A DNA stretch of 29,939 nt, from positions 1-29,939 of the forward strand of contig CAPAOL010000042.1 of assembly GCA_948579315.1 (NCBI GenBank), given 5' to 3'. The stretch comes from an uncultured Phocaeicola sp. GTDB lineage: Bacteria > Bacteroidota > Bacteroidia > Bacteroidales > Bacteroidaceae. Positions 8,680 through 16,553 of the stretch are shown one piece after another. The position numbers were made by a program, and so were the translations under genes. Numbering within the stretch: the stretch's first letter is position 1; every line of letters begins with the position of its first letter. The notes under the pieces were generated by a model. It was not told where the DNA came from. It worked only from the letters and a program-made list of their open reading frames with translations, and did not search any database.

Positions 8680-8695
8680 TGCAGAAAGTATGCCA
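8680..8695 (-). promoter_or_regulatory. Sigma-54 (RpoN) promoter for the ABC genes
   Basis: On the minus strand this reads TGGCATACTTTCTGCA. Against the consensus TGGCACGnnnnTTGCW it keeps TGGCA at -24, TGCA at -12, and the exact spacing between the invariant GG (8694-8693) and GC (8682-8681). The predicted +1 is near 8669, 56 nt before the ATPase ATG. A sigma-54 activator gene lies 2 kb away. Confidence 0.75.
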
Positions 8696-8750
8696 AACAA
8701 GAATAGCTATTCATTTTCAATCATTTATCTTTTCCTAGTTGCCCAAGCAT

Positions 8751-8787
8751 TGTCTAATAATTAGACAGGACCGTCTAATTATTAGAC
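8751..8787. promoter_or_regulatory. Twin palindromes, probable enhancer sites for the NtrC-type activator
   Basis: TGTCTAATAATTAGACA (8751-8767) and GTCTAATTATTAGAC (8773-8787) are both perfect palindromes around a single central base. Their centres (8759 and 8780) are 21 bp apart, two helical turns, so both would lie on the same DNA face. Relative to the predicted sigma-54 start they sit at about -90 and -111, the usual enhancer distance. The rest of the 302-base gap (8614-8915) holds only promoters and AT-rich sequence. Confidence 0.7.
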
Positions 8788-8851
8788 AAATCGGATACTG
8801 TTCCATATCTCCCATTTATTGTTCAAAGAGTCCTATTTGCCTATTAGCCGA

Positions 8852-8882
8852 TTGTCCATCCAAACAGTAAACTCTATCTTTG
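8852..8882 (+). promoter_or_regulatory. Housekeeping (Bacteroides -33/-7) promoter for the metallophosphatase gene
   Basis: TTG at 8852-8854 is followed after 20 bp by TATCTTTG (8875-8882), matching the Bacteroides TTTG-N19-21-TAnnTTTG pattern. The start site would be about 25 bases before the ATG at 8916. Confidence 0.65.
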
Positions 8883-8915
8883 CATTTAGTTTTCTAGACT
8901 ATAAACAAAATAATT

Positions 8916-9719
8916 ATGATAAGAAAGAATGTATATGTATTCTTGTTGTGCTTTTTACTTTCCGGATGCGGCATGATAGATTACCATCCATACGACGTCC
9001 GTATCAGCGGCGAAACAGAGGTCAACGCACATAATATCGAAAGAATAGAGGCAAACTGCCAGGGTAAAACCACCATACGCTTTGTGACTATGGGCGACTC
9101 GCAACGATGGTACGATGAAACGGAAGATTTCGTGAAAGAGATTAATAAACGGAATGATATCGACTTCGTTATTCACGGAGGGGATATGAGTGACTTCGGA
9201 CTAACCAAAGAGTTTCTCTGGCAAAGGGATATCATGAACGGACTTAACGTGCCTTATGTAGTCCTTATCGGCAACCATGATTGTTTGGGAACGGGAGCAG
9301 AAACATACAAGGCAGTATTCAGTCCCACTAACTTCTCTTTCGTTGCAGGCAACGTCAAATTTATCTGTCTGAACACCAATGCACTGGAGTATGACTACTC
9401 TGAACCGGTGCCGAACTTCACATTTATGGAACAAGAATTAACGAACAGACAGGACGAATTCAAAAAAACGGTCATTAGTATGCACGCACGCCCCCACACA
9501 GATGTATTCAATGATAATGTGGCAAAAGTATTCCAACATTATGTCAAACAATACCCGGGAATACAGTTTTGTACTGCTGCCCACACGCATCACTTTCAGG
9601 ATGACGTGATTTTTGATGATGGAATACATTATGTTACCAGCGATTGCATGGATCTTCGTACTTATCTGGTATTTACAATAACTCCGGAAAAATATGAATA
9701 TGAACTGGTCAAATACTAA
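8916..9719 (+). CDS. Calcineurin-like metallophosphatase lipoprotein
   Basis: A 267-residue protein with a lipoprotein signal ending in LLSGC (acylated Cys18), so it is probably anchored in the envelope. Metallophosphatase motifs in order: GDSQ (60-63, where GDxH is usual), GGDMSD (88-93), GNHD (119-122), a histidine in SMHARPH and AHTHHF near 225-230 (family GHxH). All metal ligands except the first-motif His are present. The enzyme would cleave a phosphomono- or diester; the substrate is unknown. The next gene overlaps its end by 26 bases, so the two are translationally coupled. It is read away from the ABC genes across the sigma-54/enhancer region. Confidence 0.88.
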   Translation: MIRKNVYVFLLCFLLSGCGMIDYHPYDVRISGETEVNAHNIERIEANCQGKTTIRFVTMGDSQRWYDETEDFVKEINKRNDIDFVIHGGDMSDFGLTKEFLWQRDIMNGLNVPYVVLIGNHDCLGTGAETYKAVFSPTNFSFVAGNVKFICLNTNALEYDYSEPVPNFTFMEQELTNRQDEFKKTVISMHARPHTDVFNDNVAKVFQHYVKQYPGIQFCTAAHTHHFQDDVIFDDGIHYVTSDCMDLRTYLVFTITPEKYEYELVKY

Positions 9720-10503
9720 CTATATCTTGCGCACAGGAGTATTATCCGTACTTCTGTTACTTCCCGGTCTGATTTCAGCTACTTGTAAAACAGATACAAT
9801 CATCAACTCGTACAAGGCTGATTCACTCCGTTTCATTATCAAAGATGATTCAATTATCACTTTTCGCACAGGAGATTCTATATTTACGATCATCAGAGCG
9901 GACTCTGTATTACCGGTTGCACCGAAACAGGTTAAACACAGTCACTACGATAACCGGATTCACCGTTTCCGTAGAAATTGGGAACGGATTATCCCGACAC
10001 ACTCCAAAATACAATATGCCGGAAATATGGGATTACTCTCTTTCGGTACGGGATGGGATTATGGAAAACACAACCAGTGGGAAACGGATATACTATTTGG
10101 ATTTATCCCAAAGTATTCTTCAAAGAAAGCTAAAATGACCATGACGCTCAAACAGAACTATATGCCCTGGAGCATTAATATTGGAAAAGGCCTCTCTACA
10201 GAACCTCTTACCTGTGGGCTTTATATGAATACCGTATTTGGCAACCAGTTCTGGGTGAATGAGCCGGAGCGTTATCCCAAAGGTTATTATGGATTCTCCA
10301 GCAAAATACGTTTTCATATTTTCATGGGACAACGCCTGACCTATGATATTGACCCGCAGCGCAGATTTTTGGCCAAGTCCGTGACCTTTTTCTATGAAAT
10401 AAGCACGTGTGACCTTTATGTCATCAGTGCCGCAACCAATAGCTATCTCCGTCCGCGTGATTATCTTAGTTTATCATTCGGATTGAAGTTCCAGTGGCTA
10501 TAA
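9694..10503 (+). CDS. Putative outer-membrane beta-barrel protein, unknown function
   Basis: A 269-residue protein not recognised as a named family. An N-terminal signal peptide is clear (LRTGVLSVLLLLPGLISA, then TCKTD). A polar stretch (about 35-105) includes repeats of the type DSIITFRTGDSIFTII. From about residue 110 onward there are alternating aromatic/hydrophobic strands (for example TDILFGFIPKY, MTLKQNYMPWSINIG, YGFSSKIRFHIFMG), ending SLSFGLKFQWL, as in small barrels. Its ATG lies inside the metallophosphatase gene (26-base overlap; another ATG at 9700 is equally possible), which suggests translational coupling and a shared function at the cell surface. Confidence 0.75.
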   Translation: MNMNWSNTNYILRTGVLSVLLLLPGLISATCKTDTIINSYKADSLRFIIKDDSIITFRTGDSIFTIIRADSVLPVAPKQVKHSHYDNRIHRFRRNWERIIPTHSKIQYAGNMGLLSFGTGWDYGKHNQWETDILFGFIPKYSSKKAKMTMTLKQNYMPWSINIGKGLSTEPLTCGLYMNTVFGNQFWVNEPERYPKGYYGFSSKIRFHIFMGQRLTYDIDPQRRFLAKSVTFFYEISTCDLYVISAATNSYLRPRDYLSLSFGLKFQWL

Positions 10504-10507
10504 AAGA

Positions 10508-10534
10508 ATTTATGATTTATGAATTATAATTTAT
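10508..10534 (+). repeat. AT-rich 27-mer repeat, copy 2
   Basis: Matches the copy at 4416-4442 in 26 of 27 positions. It lies just upstream of the TAAGTTTG promoter element of the regulator gene. Confidence 0.6.
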
Positions 10535-10548
10535 AACTTACTTTTTCG

Positions 10549-10556
10549 TAAGTTTG
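10549..10556 (+). promoter_or_regulatory. Bacteroides -7 element for the regulator-kinase pair
   Basis: TAAGTTTG is an exact TAnnTTTG match 22 bases before the regulator ATG. No good -33 box is visible. It implies that the two-component pair can be made independently of the metallophosphatase unit. Confidence 0.5.
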
Positions 10557-10578
10557 CGCATTACAAACTTGAACGAAA

Positions 10579-11919
10579 ATGAATAAATCAGGAACAATCA
10601 TCATTGTAGACGATAATAAAGGAGTACTGACTGCCATACAAATCCTTTTGAAAAATTACTTTTCCAAGATCGTCACACTCTCCTCGCCTACCACCCTGTC
10701 CAGTGTCATAAGGGAGGAAGCACCGGAAGTAATTCTGCTGGATATGAATTTCACATCAGGCATCAACACCGGTAATGAAGGTTTATTCTGGTTGCATGAA
10801 ATAAAGAAAGTACGTCCGGAACTTCCGGTCGTACTTTTTACAGCTTATGCCGACATCGAACTGGCTATCCGGGGGATTAAAGAAGGAGCAACCGACTTTA
10901 TCGTCAAGCCTTGGGATAACCAAAAACTGGTGGAAACCCTGCAAACCGCAGTAGCTTCTACGCACAACGACAAGAAAACAGACAGCAAAGAAGAAACGAC
11001 TCACTCACCTATGTACTGGGGAGAAAGCAAAGTGATGCAACAACTCCGCACACTGATTGAAAAGGTAGCCATCACCGACGCCAATATCCTGATAACAGGC
11101 GAAAACGGAACAGGGAAAGAAGTGCTGGCACGAGAGATTCATCTCCTTTCCAACCGCAAATACAAAGAAATGATTGCAGTGGATATGGGGACTATCACAG
11201 CGTCTTTATTTGAAAGCGAGCTTTTCGGACACGTAAAAGGTTCTTTCACCGACGCACACACTGACCGGATCGGAAAATTTGAAGCTGCCGATAACAGTAC
11301 GCTGTTTCTCGATGAAATAGGCAACCTGCCTTATCACCTACAAGCAAAGCTACTGACCGTCCTCCAACGACGAAGCATTGTGAGAGTGGGAAGCAACACG
11401 CCGATTCCCATTCATATCCGACTGATATGCGCAACCAACCAAAATCTGCAAGAGATGGTAGCGAAAGGTGAATTCCGGGAAGATTTGCTCTATCGCATCA
11501 ATACCATTCATGTAGAGATTCCTCCTTTGCGGGAACGAAAAGAGGATATTATTCCATTGGCGGAAAGGTTTATGATACGCTTTTGCAAGCAATATGACAA
11601 GGCATTGATGAAGTTCACTCCTGACGCTAAAGCCAAGTTAAAGGCACACCTTTGGTATGGTAATATCCGTGAACTGGAACACGTGATTGAAAAGGCTGTT
11701 ATCATCAATGACAGTCCGCTCGTTCCCGCCGAATTGTTCCAATTATCTATTCCACGGACGGAGAGTCAGGAGAAAAATATCTCCACGCTCGAAGAAATGG
11801 AAATGCAGATGATACGGAAAGCACTCGACGCTTGCTCAGGAAACTTATCGGCAGTAGCCGCCCAACTGGGAATAACCAGACAGACTCTTTATAACAAGAT
11901 GAAAAAGTTCGGATTATGA
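10579..11919 (+). CDS. Sigma-54-dependent response regulator (NtrC/AtoC family)
   Basis: A 446-residue bacterial enhancer-binding protein. Receiver domain (1-125): acidic Asp11/Asp12, phospho-acceptor Asp55 in LLDMNF, Lys110 in VKPW. AAA+ domain (about 147-380): Walker A GENGTGKE (174-181), sigma-54 contact loop GSFTDA (221-226, usual GAFTGA), Walker B LFLDEIG (about 242-248), arginine-finger region FREDLLYR (299-306). Fis-type helix-turn-helix at the C-terminus (LSAVAAQLGITRQTLYNKMKKFGL region). It overlaps the kinase start by 4 bases (ATGA). The nearby sigma-54 promoter and twin palindromes upstream of the ABC genes are its likely target. Family is certain; target is inference. Confidence 0.95.
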   Translation: MNKSGTIIIVDDNKGVLTAIQILLKNYFSKIVTLSSPTTLSSVIREEAPEVILLDMNFTSGINTGNEGLFWLHEIKKVRPELPVVLFTAYADIELAIRGIKEGATDFIVKPWDNQKLVETLQTAVASTHNDKKTDSKEETTHSPMYWGESKVMQQLRTLIEKVAITDANILITGENGTGKEVLAREIHLLSNRKYKEMIAVDMGTITASLFESELFGHVKGSFTDAHTDRIGKFEAADNSTLFLDEIGNLPYHLQAKLLTVLQRRSIVRVGSNTPIPIHIRLICATNQNLQEMVAKGEFREDLLYRINTIHVEIPPLRERKEDIIPLAERFMIRFCKQYDKALMKFTPDAKAKLKAHLWYGNIRELEHVIEKAVIINDSPLVPAELFQLSIPRTESQEKNISTLEEMEMQMIRKALDACSGNLSAVAAQLGITRQTLYNKMKKFGL

Positions 11920-13229
11920 CAGTGCAGCTTCAACAAGTAGGTGTTCAATATTGGTTCAGAGTCTTGCTGACGGTACTTTTCTGTGCATCGTCCGTGTGGT
12001 TTGGCATACATCAATCATACAGTTGGTTAGGAGTCAGTCTTTGTTTATTGGTTCTTAGCATACTTTGGCAAATCCGCCTTTATCGCCTCCACACCAAACA
12101 GGTGCTTTTTATGATTGATGCGCTAGAGAATAATGATAATACGTTTCATTTTACCGAAGAAAACGGTACTCGCGAAAGCAAAGAAATAAACCGGGCGCTC
12201 AACCGCGTGGGACATATTTTATATAGCGTGAAAGCTGAAACAGCCCAGCAAGAGAAATACTACGAACTGATTCTCGACTTTGTCAGTACAGGATTAGTAG
12301 TGCTCAATGACAACGGAGCCGTTTATCAGAAGAACAAAGAAGCACTCCGTCTTTTAGGCCTGAATGTGTTTACACATATCCACCAATTGAGTCAGGTGGA
12401 TGCGCAGCTTATGGAGAAAATAGAGAGCTGCCGCCCGGGGGACAAACTACAAGTCATGTTTCACAATGAACGGGGAACGATTAACTTATCCATCCGTGTG
12501 TCGGAAATCAATGTACGCAAAGAGCATCTGCGCATCCTTGCCCTGAATGATATCAATACCGAACTGGATGAAAAAGAAATTGATTCATGGATCCGGCTGA
12601 CACGGGTGCTGACACACGAGATTATGAACTCTGTGACTCCTATCACCTCCCTCTGCGATACGCTTCTTTCAATATCAGCGGATAAAGACGAAGAAATAAG
12701 TCACGGATTGCAGACAATCAGTACGACAGGAAAAGGACTGCTTGCCTTTGTAGAATCGTACCGGCAATTCACACGCATACCGACACCGGAACCCTCCTTG
12801 TTCTATGTGAAAGCATTCATAGAAAGAATGGTTGAACTTGCTTGTCATCAGCATCCATGCGAGCATATCCGTTTCCACACAGAGATTACTCCTGCGAACT
12901 TAATTGTATATGCGGATGAGAATCTTATTTCACAGGTAGTTATTAATCTTTTAAAGAACGCAATTCAAGCAATCGGCAATCAGCCGGATGGGAAAATTGA
13001 GTTGAAGGCGTCCTGCAATGACATGGAAGAAATATGGATTGAGATAAAAAACAATGGTCCCGAAATCCCAGCGGAAATAGCAGAACATATCTTTATTCCT
13101 TTCTTCACTACCAAAGAAGGTGGCAGCGGAATCGGGCTTAGCATTTCACGCCAAATCATGCGCCTTTCGGGAGGAAGCCTTACATTACTACGGGAGAAAG
13201 AGACAACGTTTATTTTAAAATTCAATTAA
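11916..13229 (+). CDS. NtrB-like sensor histidine kinase
   Basis: A 437-residue membrane kinase. Two spans lie at about residues 14-31 and 34-55 with almost no periplasmic loop, so the sensing region is intramembrane or cytoplasmic. A PAS-like domain (about 112-205) follows. The phospho-acceptor is His234 in LTHEIMNSVTPI, an NtrB-type H-box, then the ATPase N-box (NLLKNAIQA), the G1-like region KNNGPEI and FIPFFTTKEGGSGIGLSIS. The ATG overlaps the regulator stop, which marks a cognate pair. A kinase with a short membrane hairpin next to an ABC export system often responds to envelope stress or the exported compound, which would be inference here. Confidence 0.92.
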   Translation: MTVQLQQVGVQYWFRVLLTVLFCASSVWFGIHQSYSWLGVSLCLLVLSILWQIRLYRLHTKQVLFMIDALENNDNTFHFTEENGTRESKEINRALNRVGHILYSVKAETAQQEKYYELILDFVSTGLVVLNDNGAVYQKNKEALRLLGLNVFTHIHQLSQVDAQLMEKIESCRPGDKLQVMFHNERGTINLSIRVSEINVRKEHLRILALNDINTELDEKEIDSWIRLTRVLTHEIMNSVTPITSLCDTLLSISADKDEEISHGLQTISTTGKGLLAFVESYRQFTRIPTPEPSLFYVKAFIERMVELACHQHPCEHIRFHTEITPANLIVYADENLISQVVINLLKNAIQAIGNQPDGKIELKASCNDMEEIWIEIKNNGPEIPAEIAEHIFIPFFTTKEGGSGIGLSISRQIMRLSGGSLTLLREKETTFILKFN

Positions 13230-13249
13230 TTTTTCCTGTTTCCAGGCGG

Positions 13250-13381
13250 GAAACTGTAGTTTCCAGCATTAGAAACTGTAGTTTCCACGGCAAGAAACGG
13301 GAGTTCCTACGGTAGGAAACAAGAGTTCCCAAGGCAGGAAACTACAGTTTCCACGTAAGGATACTGTCGCCTCCCCGTAGA
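13250..13381. repeat. 22-nt tandem array of small palindromes
   Basis: Six units of exactly 22 nt start at 13250, 13272, 13294, 13316, 13338 and 13360. The first five carry GAAAC-N4-GTT(T)CC with varying centres (TGTA, TGTA, GGGA, AAGA, TACA); the sixth is decayed (GATACTGTCGCCTCC). Spacers follow roughly ACGGCAA/ACGTAAG. A further half-site GTTTCC (13238-13243) precedes the array. It fills the gap between the kinase gene and the convergent permease gene. Nothing else is evident between 13382 and 13454. Confidence 0.8.
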
Positions 13382-13454
13382 GACGCCACAATTATCCCAT
13401 AGCTTTGCATGAAGAAATCAAGGCTTCTTTGATTATATAACTCTAGTTTCTTTT

Positions 13455-14639
13455 TTAATCTTCTTTGGGCAATATCAAATTGAGAACTACTCCTACCAAA
13501 GCTGCCAGCCCGATGCCGGACAATGAAAAATCACCCCAGCTAAAAGCAGCGCCACCAATCCCGACAGTCAGCGTCAAAGACACAATAACGATATTTCTTG
13601 TACGGCTCAAATCAATGCAGTTATTCACGAGATTAGCAATACCTGCACAGGCAATCGTTCCGAAAAGCAGCAGCATGATACCACCCAATACCGCACTAGG
13701 TATGGATCTTAGTAATGCGCTGATTTTACCGATAACGGAGAATAAAATAGCAGAGACGGCAGCTATTCGTACCACTTGCGGATTGGTGATCTTTGTTAAT
13801 GACATGGCTCCTGTCACTTCCGAATAAGTAGTCACAGGAGGACCTCCCAGCAATCCGGCACAGAGACAAGCCAAACCATCCCCCAATAAGGTGCGATGCA
13901 ATCCCGGGTCTTTTACGAAATCTTTTCCCGTAACCGTATTCACCACATAGACATCACCAATATGCTCTATCACCGGAGCAATAGCTACCGGAATCATAAA
14001 TAACACCGGCTCCCATGAGAATTTAGGAAAGACAAACTGCGGCAATCCAATCCAAGCGGCATCTCTGACGCCGGACAAATCCAAACCATAGAAGATCCAT
14101 GCAGCCAAATACCCCACTACAATTCCACAGAAAATAGGTATCAGCTTCAAAAGTCCTTTAGCTTTCATCGAAACAATAACCGCAGTCAACAGTGAAAGCA
14201 GAGCCAGCACCCAGTTCTCTTTTGCCATATTCACTCCTGTTCCCGCCAATGATAAACCTATCAGAATAATAACAGGTCCTATGACAACAGGAGGAAACAG
14301 CCGTTCAATCACCCGCACTCCCTGCCATTTGACAAGCGCACTCATCACAAAGTAAACTAATGCAACTCCAACCATGCCGGATAAAGCGCCAGGCAGCCCA
14401 TAAAGTTCTGTCGCTTTAATGATAGGCGCAATAAATGCAAAACTACTTCCCAAAAAGATAGGAACCTTTCCACGCGTAACAGCATGAAAAATGAGCGTTC
14501 CGATACCTGCTGTAAACAGAGCAGTCGAGGGATCGAGCCCCACCAATAATGGGACGAGCACCGTAGCTCCGAAAGCCACAAACAAGAATTGTACTCCCAC
14601 CACCCCTTTCCTCAAAGGTGTAAGATTATTTGAATCCAT
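13455..14639 (-). CDS. uraA: Uracil/xanthine permease (NCS2, UraA-like)
   Basis: A 394-residue inner-membrane nucleobase:proton symporter with about 14 spans. Features of UraA: N-terminal GVQFLFVAFGATVLVPLLVGLDPS, the IPIFLGSSFAF-type start (here VPIFLGSSFAFIAPI), the substrate-binding glutamates in VIEHIGDVYVV and in GGPPVTTYSEVTGAM. UraA, rather than purine carriers, has the GGPPxTTYxE form, so uracil is the most likely substrate. It is a single gene on the minus strand, with a TAATTTTG promoter element about 26 bases before the start. Confidence 0.93.
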   Translation of the reverse strand: MDSNNLTPLRKGVVGVQFLFVAFGATVLVPLLVGLDPSTALFTAGIGTLIFHAVTRGKVPIFLGSSFAFIAPIIKATELYGLPGALSGMVGVALVYFVMSALVKWQGVRVIERLFPPVVIGPVIILIGLSLAGTGVNMAKENWVLALLSLLTAVIVSMKAKGLLKLIPIFCGIVVGYLAAWIFYGLDLSGVRDAAWIGLPQFVFPKFSWEPVLFMIPVAIAPVIEHIGDVYVVNTVTGKDFVKDPGLHRTLLGDGLACLCAGLLGGPPVTTYSEVTGAMSLTKITNPQVVRIAAVSAILFSVIGKISALLRSIPSAVLGGIMLLLFGTIACAGIANLVNNCIDLSRTRNIVIVSLTLTVGIGGAAFSWGDFSLSGIGLAALVGVVLNLILPKED

Positions 14640-14664
14640 AAGTATAATAGTAGATTAATCTCTG

Positions 14665-14672
14665 CAAAATTA
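14665..14672 (-). promoter_or_regulatory. Bacteroides -7 element for the uracil permease gene
   Basis: Minus strand TAATTTTG, an exact TAnnTTTG match 26 bases before the ATG. A small inverted repeat GTCTTTTTAGAC (14673-14684) abuts it upstream. No -33 TTTG at the proper distance. Confidence 0.5.
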
Positions 14673-14749
14673 GTCTTTTTAGACAATTTAACTCCCTCTT
14701 TTCACAAAAATACATCTAAAAAGAGGTTTTATTTGTTGTTAATAATGTG

Positions 14750-14757
14750 TAACTTCG
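14750..14757 (+). promoter_or_regulatory. Bacteroides-like -7 element for the antiporter gene
   Basis: TAACTTCG, one base from TAnnTTTG. It places the transcription start at about 14764, too close to the GTG at 14762 for that codon to be used, and supports the ATG at 14807. Confidence 0.35.
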
Positions 14758-14806
14758 CACGGTGAGAATTAAAACGACAACTTTAAAACTTTATAATATA
14801 TTGCCT

Positions 14807-16273
14807 ATGATATTTACAGCAGAAAACACTTTACTTATCGGCTCTATCTTACTTTTCGTCAGCATTGTTGTGGGAAAAACCGGATATCGCTTCGGAGTAC
14901 CTACTTTATTATTGTTCCTCGTAGTAGGAATGTTGTTTGGGAGTGACGGTCTCGGTCTGCAATTCCACAATGCGAAAGAAGCGCAGTTTATCGGTATGGT
15001 TGCCCTTAGCATTATCCTTTTCTCGGGAGGTATGGATACGAAATTCAGAGAAATCAAACCTATATTAGGTCCCGGTATCGTGCTTTCCACTGTCGGCGTA
15101 TTACTCACAGCTCTTTTCACCGGGCTCTTTATCTGGTGGATATCAGGTATGAGCTGGTCTAATATTTATTTGCCTATCACCACTTCCCTGCTTTTGGCTT
15201 CTACCATGTCGTCTACGGACTCGGCTTCAGTGTTCGCCATTCTCCGTTCACAGAAGATGAATTTAAAGCACAACCTTCGTCCCATGCTGGAACTAGAGAG
15301 CGGAAGTAATGACCCGATGGCGTATATGCTTACCATTGTCCTGATACAGTTCATTCAGTCGTCTGGTATGGGAGCCGGAGCCATAGTTGGTTCTTTTGCC
15401 ATCCAGTTTATCGTCGGCGCAGCTGCCGGATATGCACTTGGAAAGCTCGCAATCCGAATGTTGAATAAGCTCAATATTGACAATCAGGCCTTATATCCTA
15501 TCTTATTACTTGCATTTGTATTTTTCACGTTCTCCATCACTGACTTATTGAAAGGTAACGGATACCTTGCCGTATATATCGCCGGTATCATGGTGGGAAA
15601 CAATAAAATCATGCATCGTAAGGATATCTACACCTTTATGGACGGACTGACCTGGTTGTTTCAAATCATCATGTTCCTTTGCCTAGGACTGCTTGTTAAT
15701 CCGCATGAAATGTTGGAAGTAGCTGCCGTGGCAATGTTGATCGGTGTCTTTATGATTATTATCGGCCGACCGTTAAGCGTATTCCTTTGTTTGCTTCCAT
15801 TCCGGAAAATTACAATGAAATCACGTATTTTCGTCTCCTGGGTAGGATTGCGTGGTGCAGTTCCTATTATCTTTGCCACCTATCCAGTAGTGGCGGGCGT
15901 AGAAGGTTCGAACCTCATCTTCAACATTGTATTCTTTATTACCATCGTATCATTGGTGATACAGGGAACAACGATTTCTTTCATAGCCCGGATTTTGAAT
16001 CTTTCCAAACCACTGGAAAAAACAGGAAATGATTTCGGAGTAGAACTCCCGGAAGAAATAGACTCTGATCTTAGCGATATGACCATCACCAAAAACATGC
16101 TGGAAAAAGCGGATACATTGAAAGATATGAATCTCCCGAAAGGCACACTGGTAATGATTGTGAAGCGTGGAGATGAATTCCTGATTCCCAACGGAACGCT
16201 GAAACTGCATGAAGGAGATAAACTGTTGCTTATCTCCGAAAAATCAAAAGAAGAAGAGACTGATTCTGACTAA
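14807..16273 (+). CDS. Potassium/proton antiporter, CPA1 family with RCK-C-like tail
   Basis: A 488-residue cation/proton antiporter of the CvrA/NhaP2 type. About 12-13 spans occupy residues 5-395, with transport-core motifs GGMDTKF, STDSASVFAILR, LELESGSNDPMAY and WVGLRGAVPIIFATYPV. A C-terminal regulatory domain (about 400-480) contains KGTLVMIVKRGDEFLIPNGTLKLHEGDKLLLI, an RCK_C fold known to bind ligands in related proteins. It would exchange K+ (or Na+) for H+ at the inner membrane. A GTG 45 bases upstream is in frame, but it lies at the predicted transcription start, so I chose ATG 14807 (MIFTAENTLLIGS). Confidence 0.9.
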   Translation: MIFTAENTLLIGSILLFVSIVVGKTGYRFGVPTLLLFLVVGMLFGSDGLGLQFHNAKEAQFIGMVALSIILFSGGMDTKFREIKPILGPGIVLSTVGVLLTALFTGLFIWWISGMSWSNIYLPITTSLLLASTMSSTDSASVFAILRSQKMNLKHNLRPMLELESGSNDPMAYMLTIVLIQFIQSSGMGAGAIVGSFAIQFIVGAAAGYALGKLAIRMLNKLNIDNQALYPILLLAFVFFTFSITDLLKGNGYLAVYIAGIMVGNNKIMHRKDIYTFMDGLTWLFQIIMFLCLGLLVNPHEMLEVAAVAMLIGVFMIIIGRPLSVFLCLLPFRKITMKSRIFVSWVGLRGAVPIIFATYPVVAGVEGSNLIFNIVFFITIVSLVIQGTTISFIARILNLSKPLEKTGNDFGVELPEEIDSDLSDMTITKNMLEKADTLKDMNLPKGTLVMIVKRGDEFLIPNGTLKLHEGDKLLLISEKSKEEETDSD

Positions 16274-16308
16274 CTCCCGAAAAGATTGATTCTATACACT
16301 ATAACTGA

Positions 16309-16376
16309 TTCGTCTCCACGCATGAAACCTCTTGTCCTCACAAGACGCCCGTTTCTTATTCATGCGTAGAGACGAA
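16309..16376. repeat. 68-bp inverted repeat between antiporter and ligase genes
   Basis: CGTCTCCACGCATGAA (16311-16326) faces TTCATGCGTAGAGACG (16359-16374), 15 of 16 bases paired, with two more A-T pairs outside. The loop carries a second small hairpin (CTTGTCCTCACAAG). It may end the antiporter transcript, but lacks a strong T-run. Confidence 0.6.
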
Positions 16377-16514
16377 ATGTTTTAAATAAAGCAATAGACT
16401 AGTTTTAAGGAAGAAACACGAAAGCGCTTTTGCAAGCCGTAAGAATTGTTCATTCCTCTCCGTTAATTAACCGTAAAACTTGAATTTAAAATGCGGTTAA
16501 CATCAGCGAAGTAT

Positions 16515-16522
16515 TAATTTTG
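16515..16522 (+). promoter_or_regulatory. Bacteroides -7 element for the acyl-CoA synthetase gene
   Basis: TAATTTTG, an exact TAnnTTTG match 32 bases before the ATG at 16554. It leaves only about 10 nt of leader for the ATG at 16539. Confidence 0.5.
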
Positions 16523-16553
16523 CGCAGTTTTAAACTAAATGTGCAAAAATCGA

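Noticed and set aside
13250..13381. CRISPR array
   Set aside because: Units are only 22 nt with no unique spacers of 30 or more bases, repeats vary, and no cas gene is nearby.
13416..13434. AATCAA/TTGATT hairpin after the uracil permease as a terminator
   Set aside because: The stem is only 6 bp and no T-run follows on the minus strand.
14673..14684. GTCTTTTTAGAC as a third activator site like those at 8751-8787
   Set aside because: Only GTCT/AGAC is shared, the core differs, and no sigma-54 promoter is close.
14762..14806. GTG start for the antiporter
   Set aside because: The codon lies at the predicted transcription start and would add 15 polar residues before the first span; ATG 14807 fits better.
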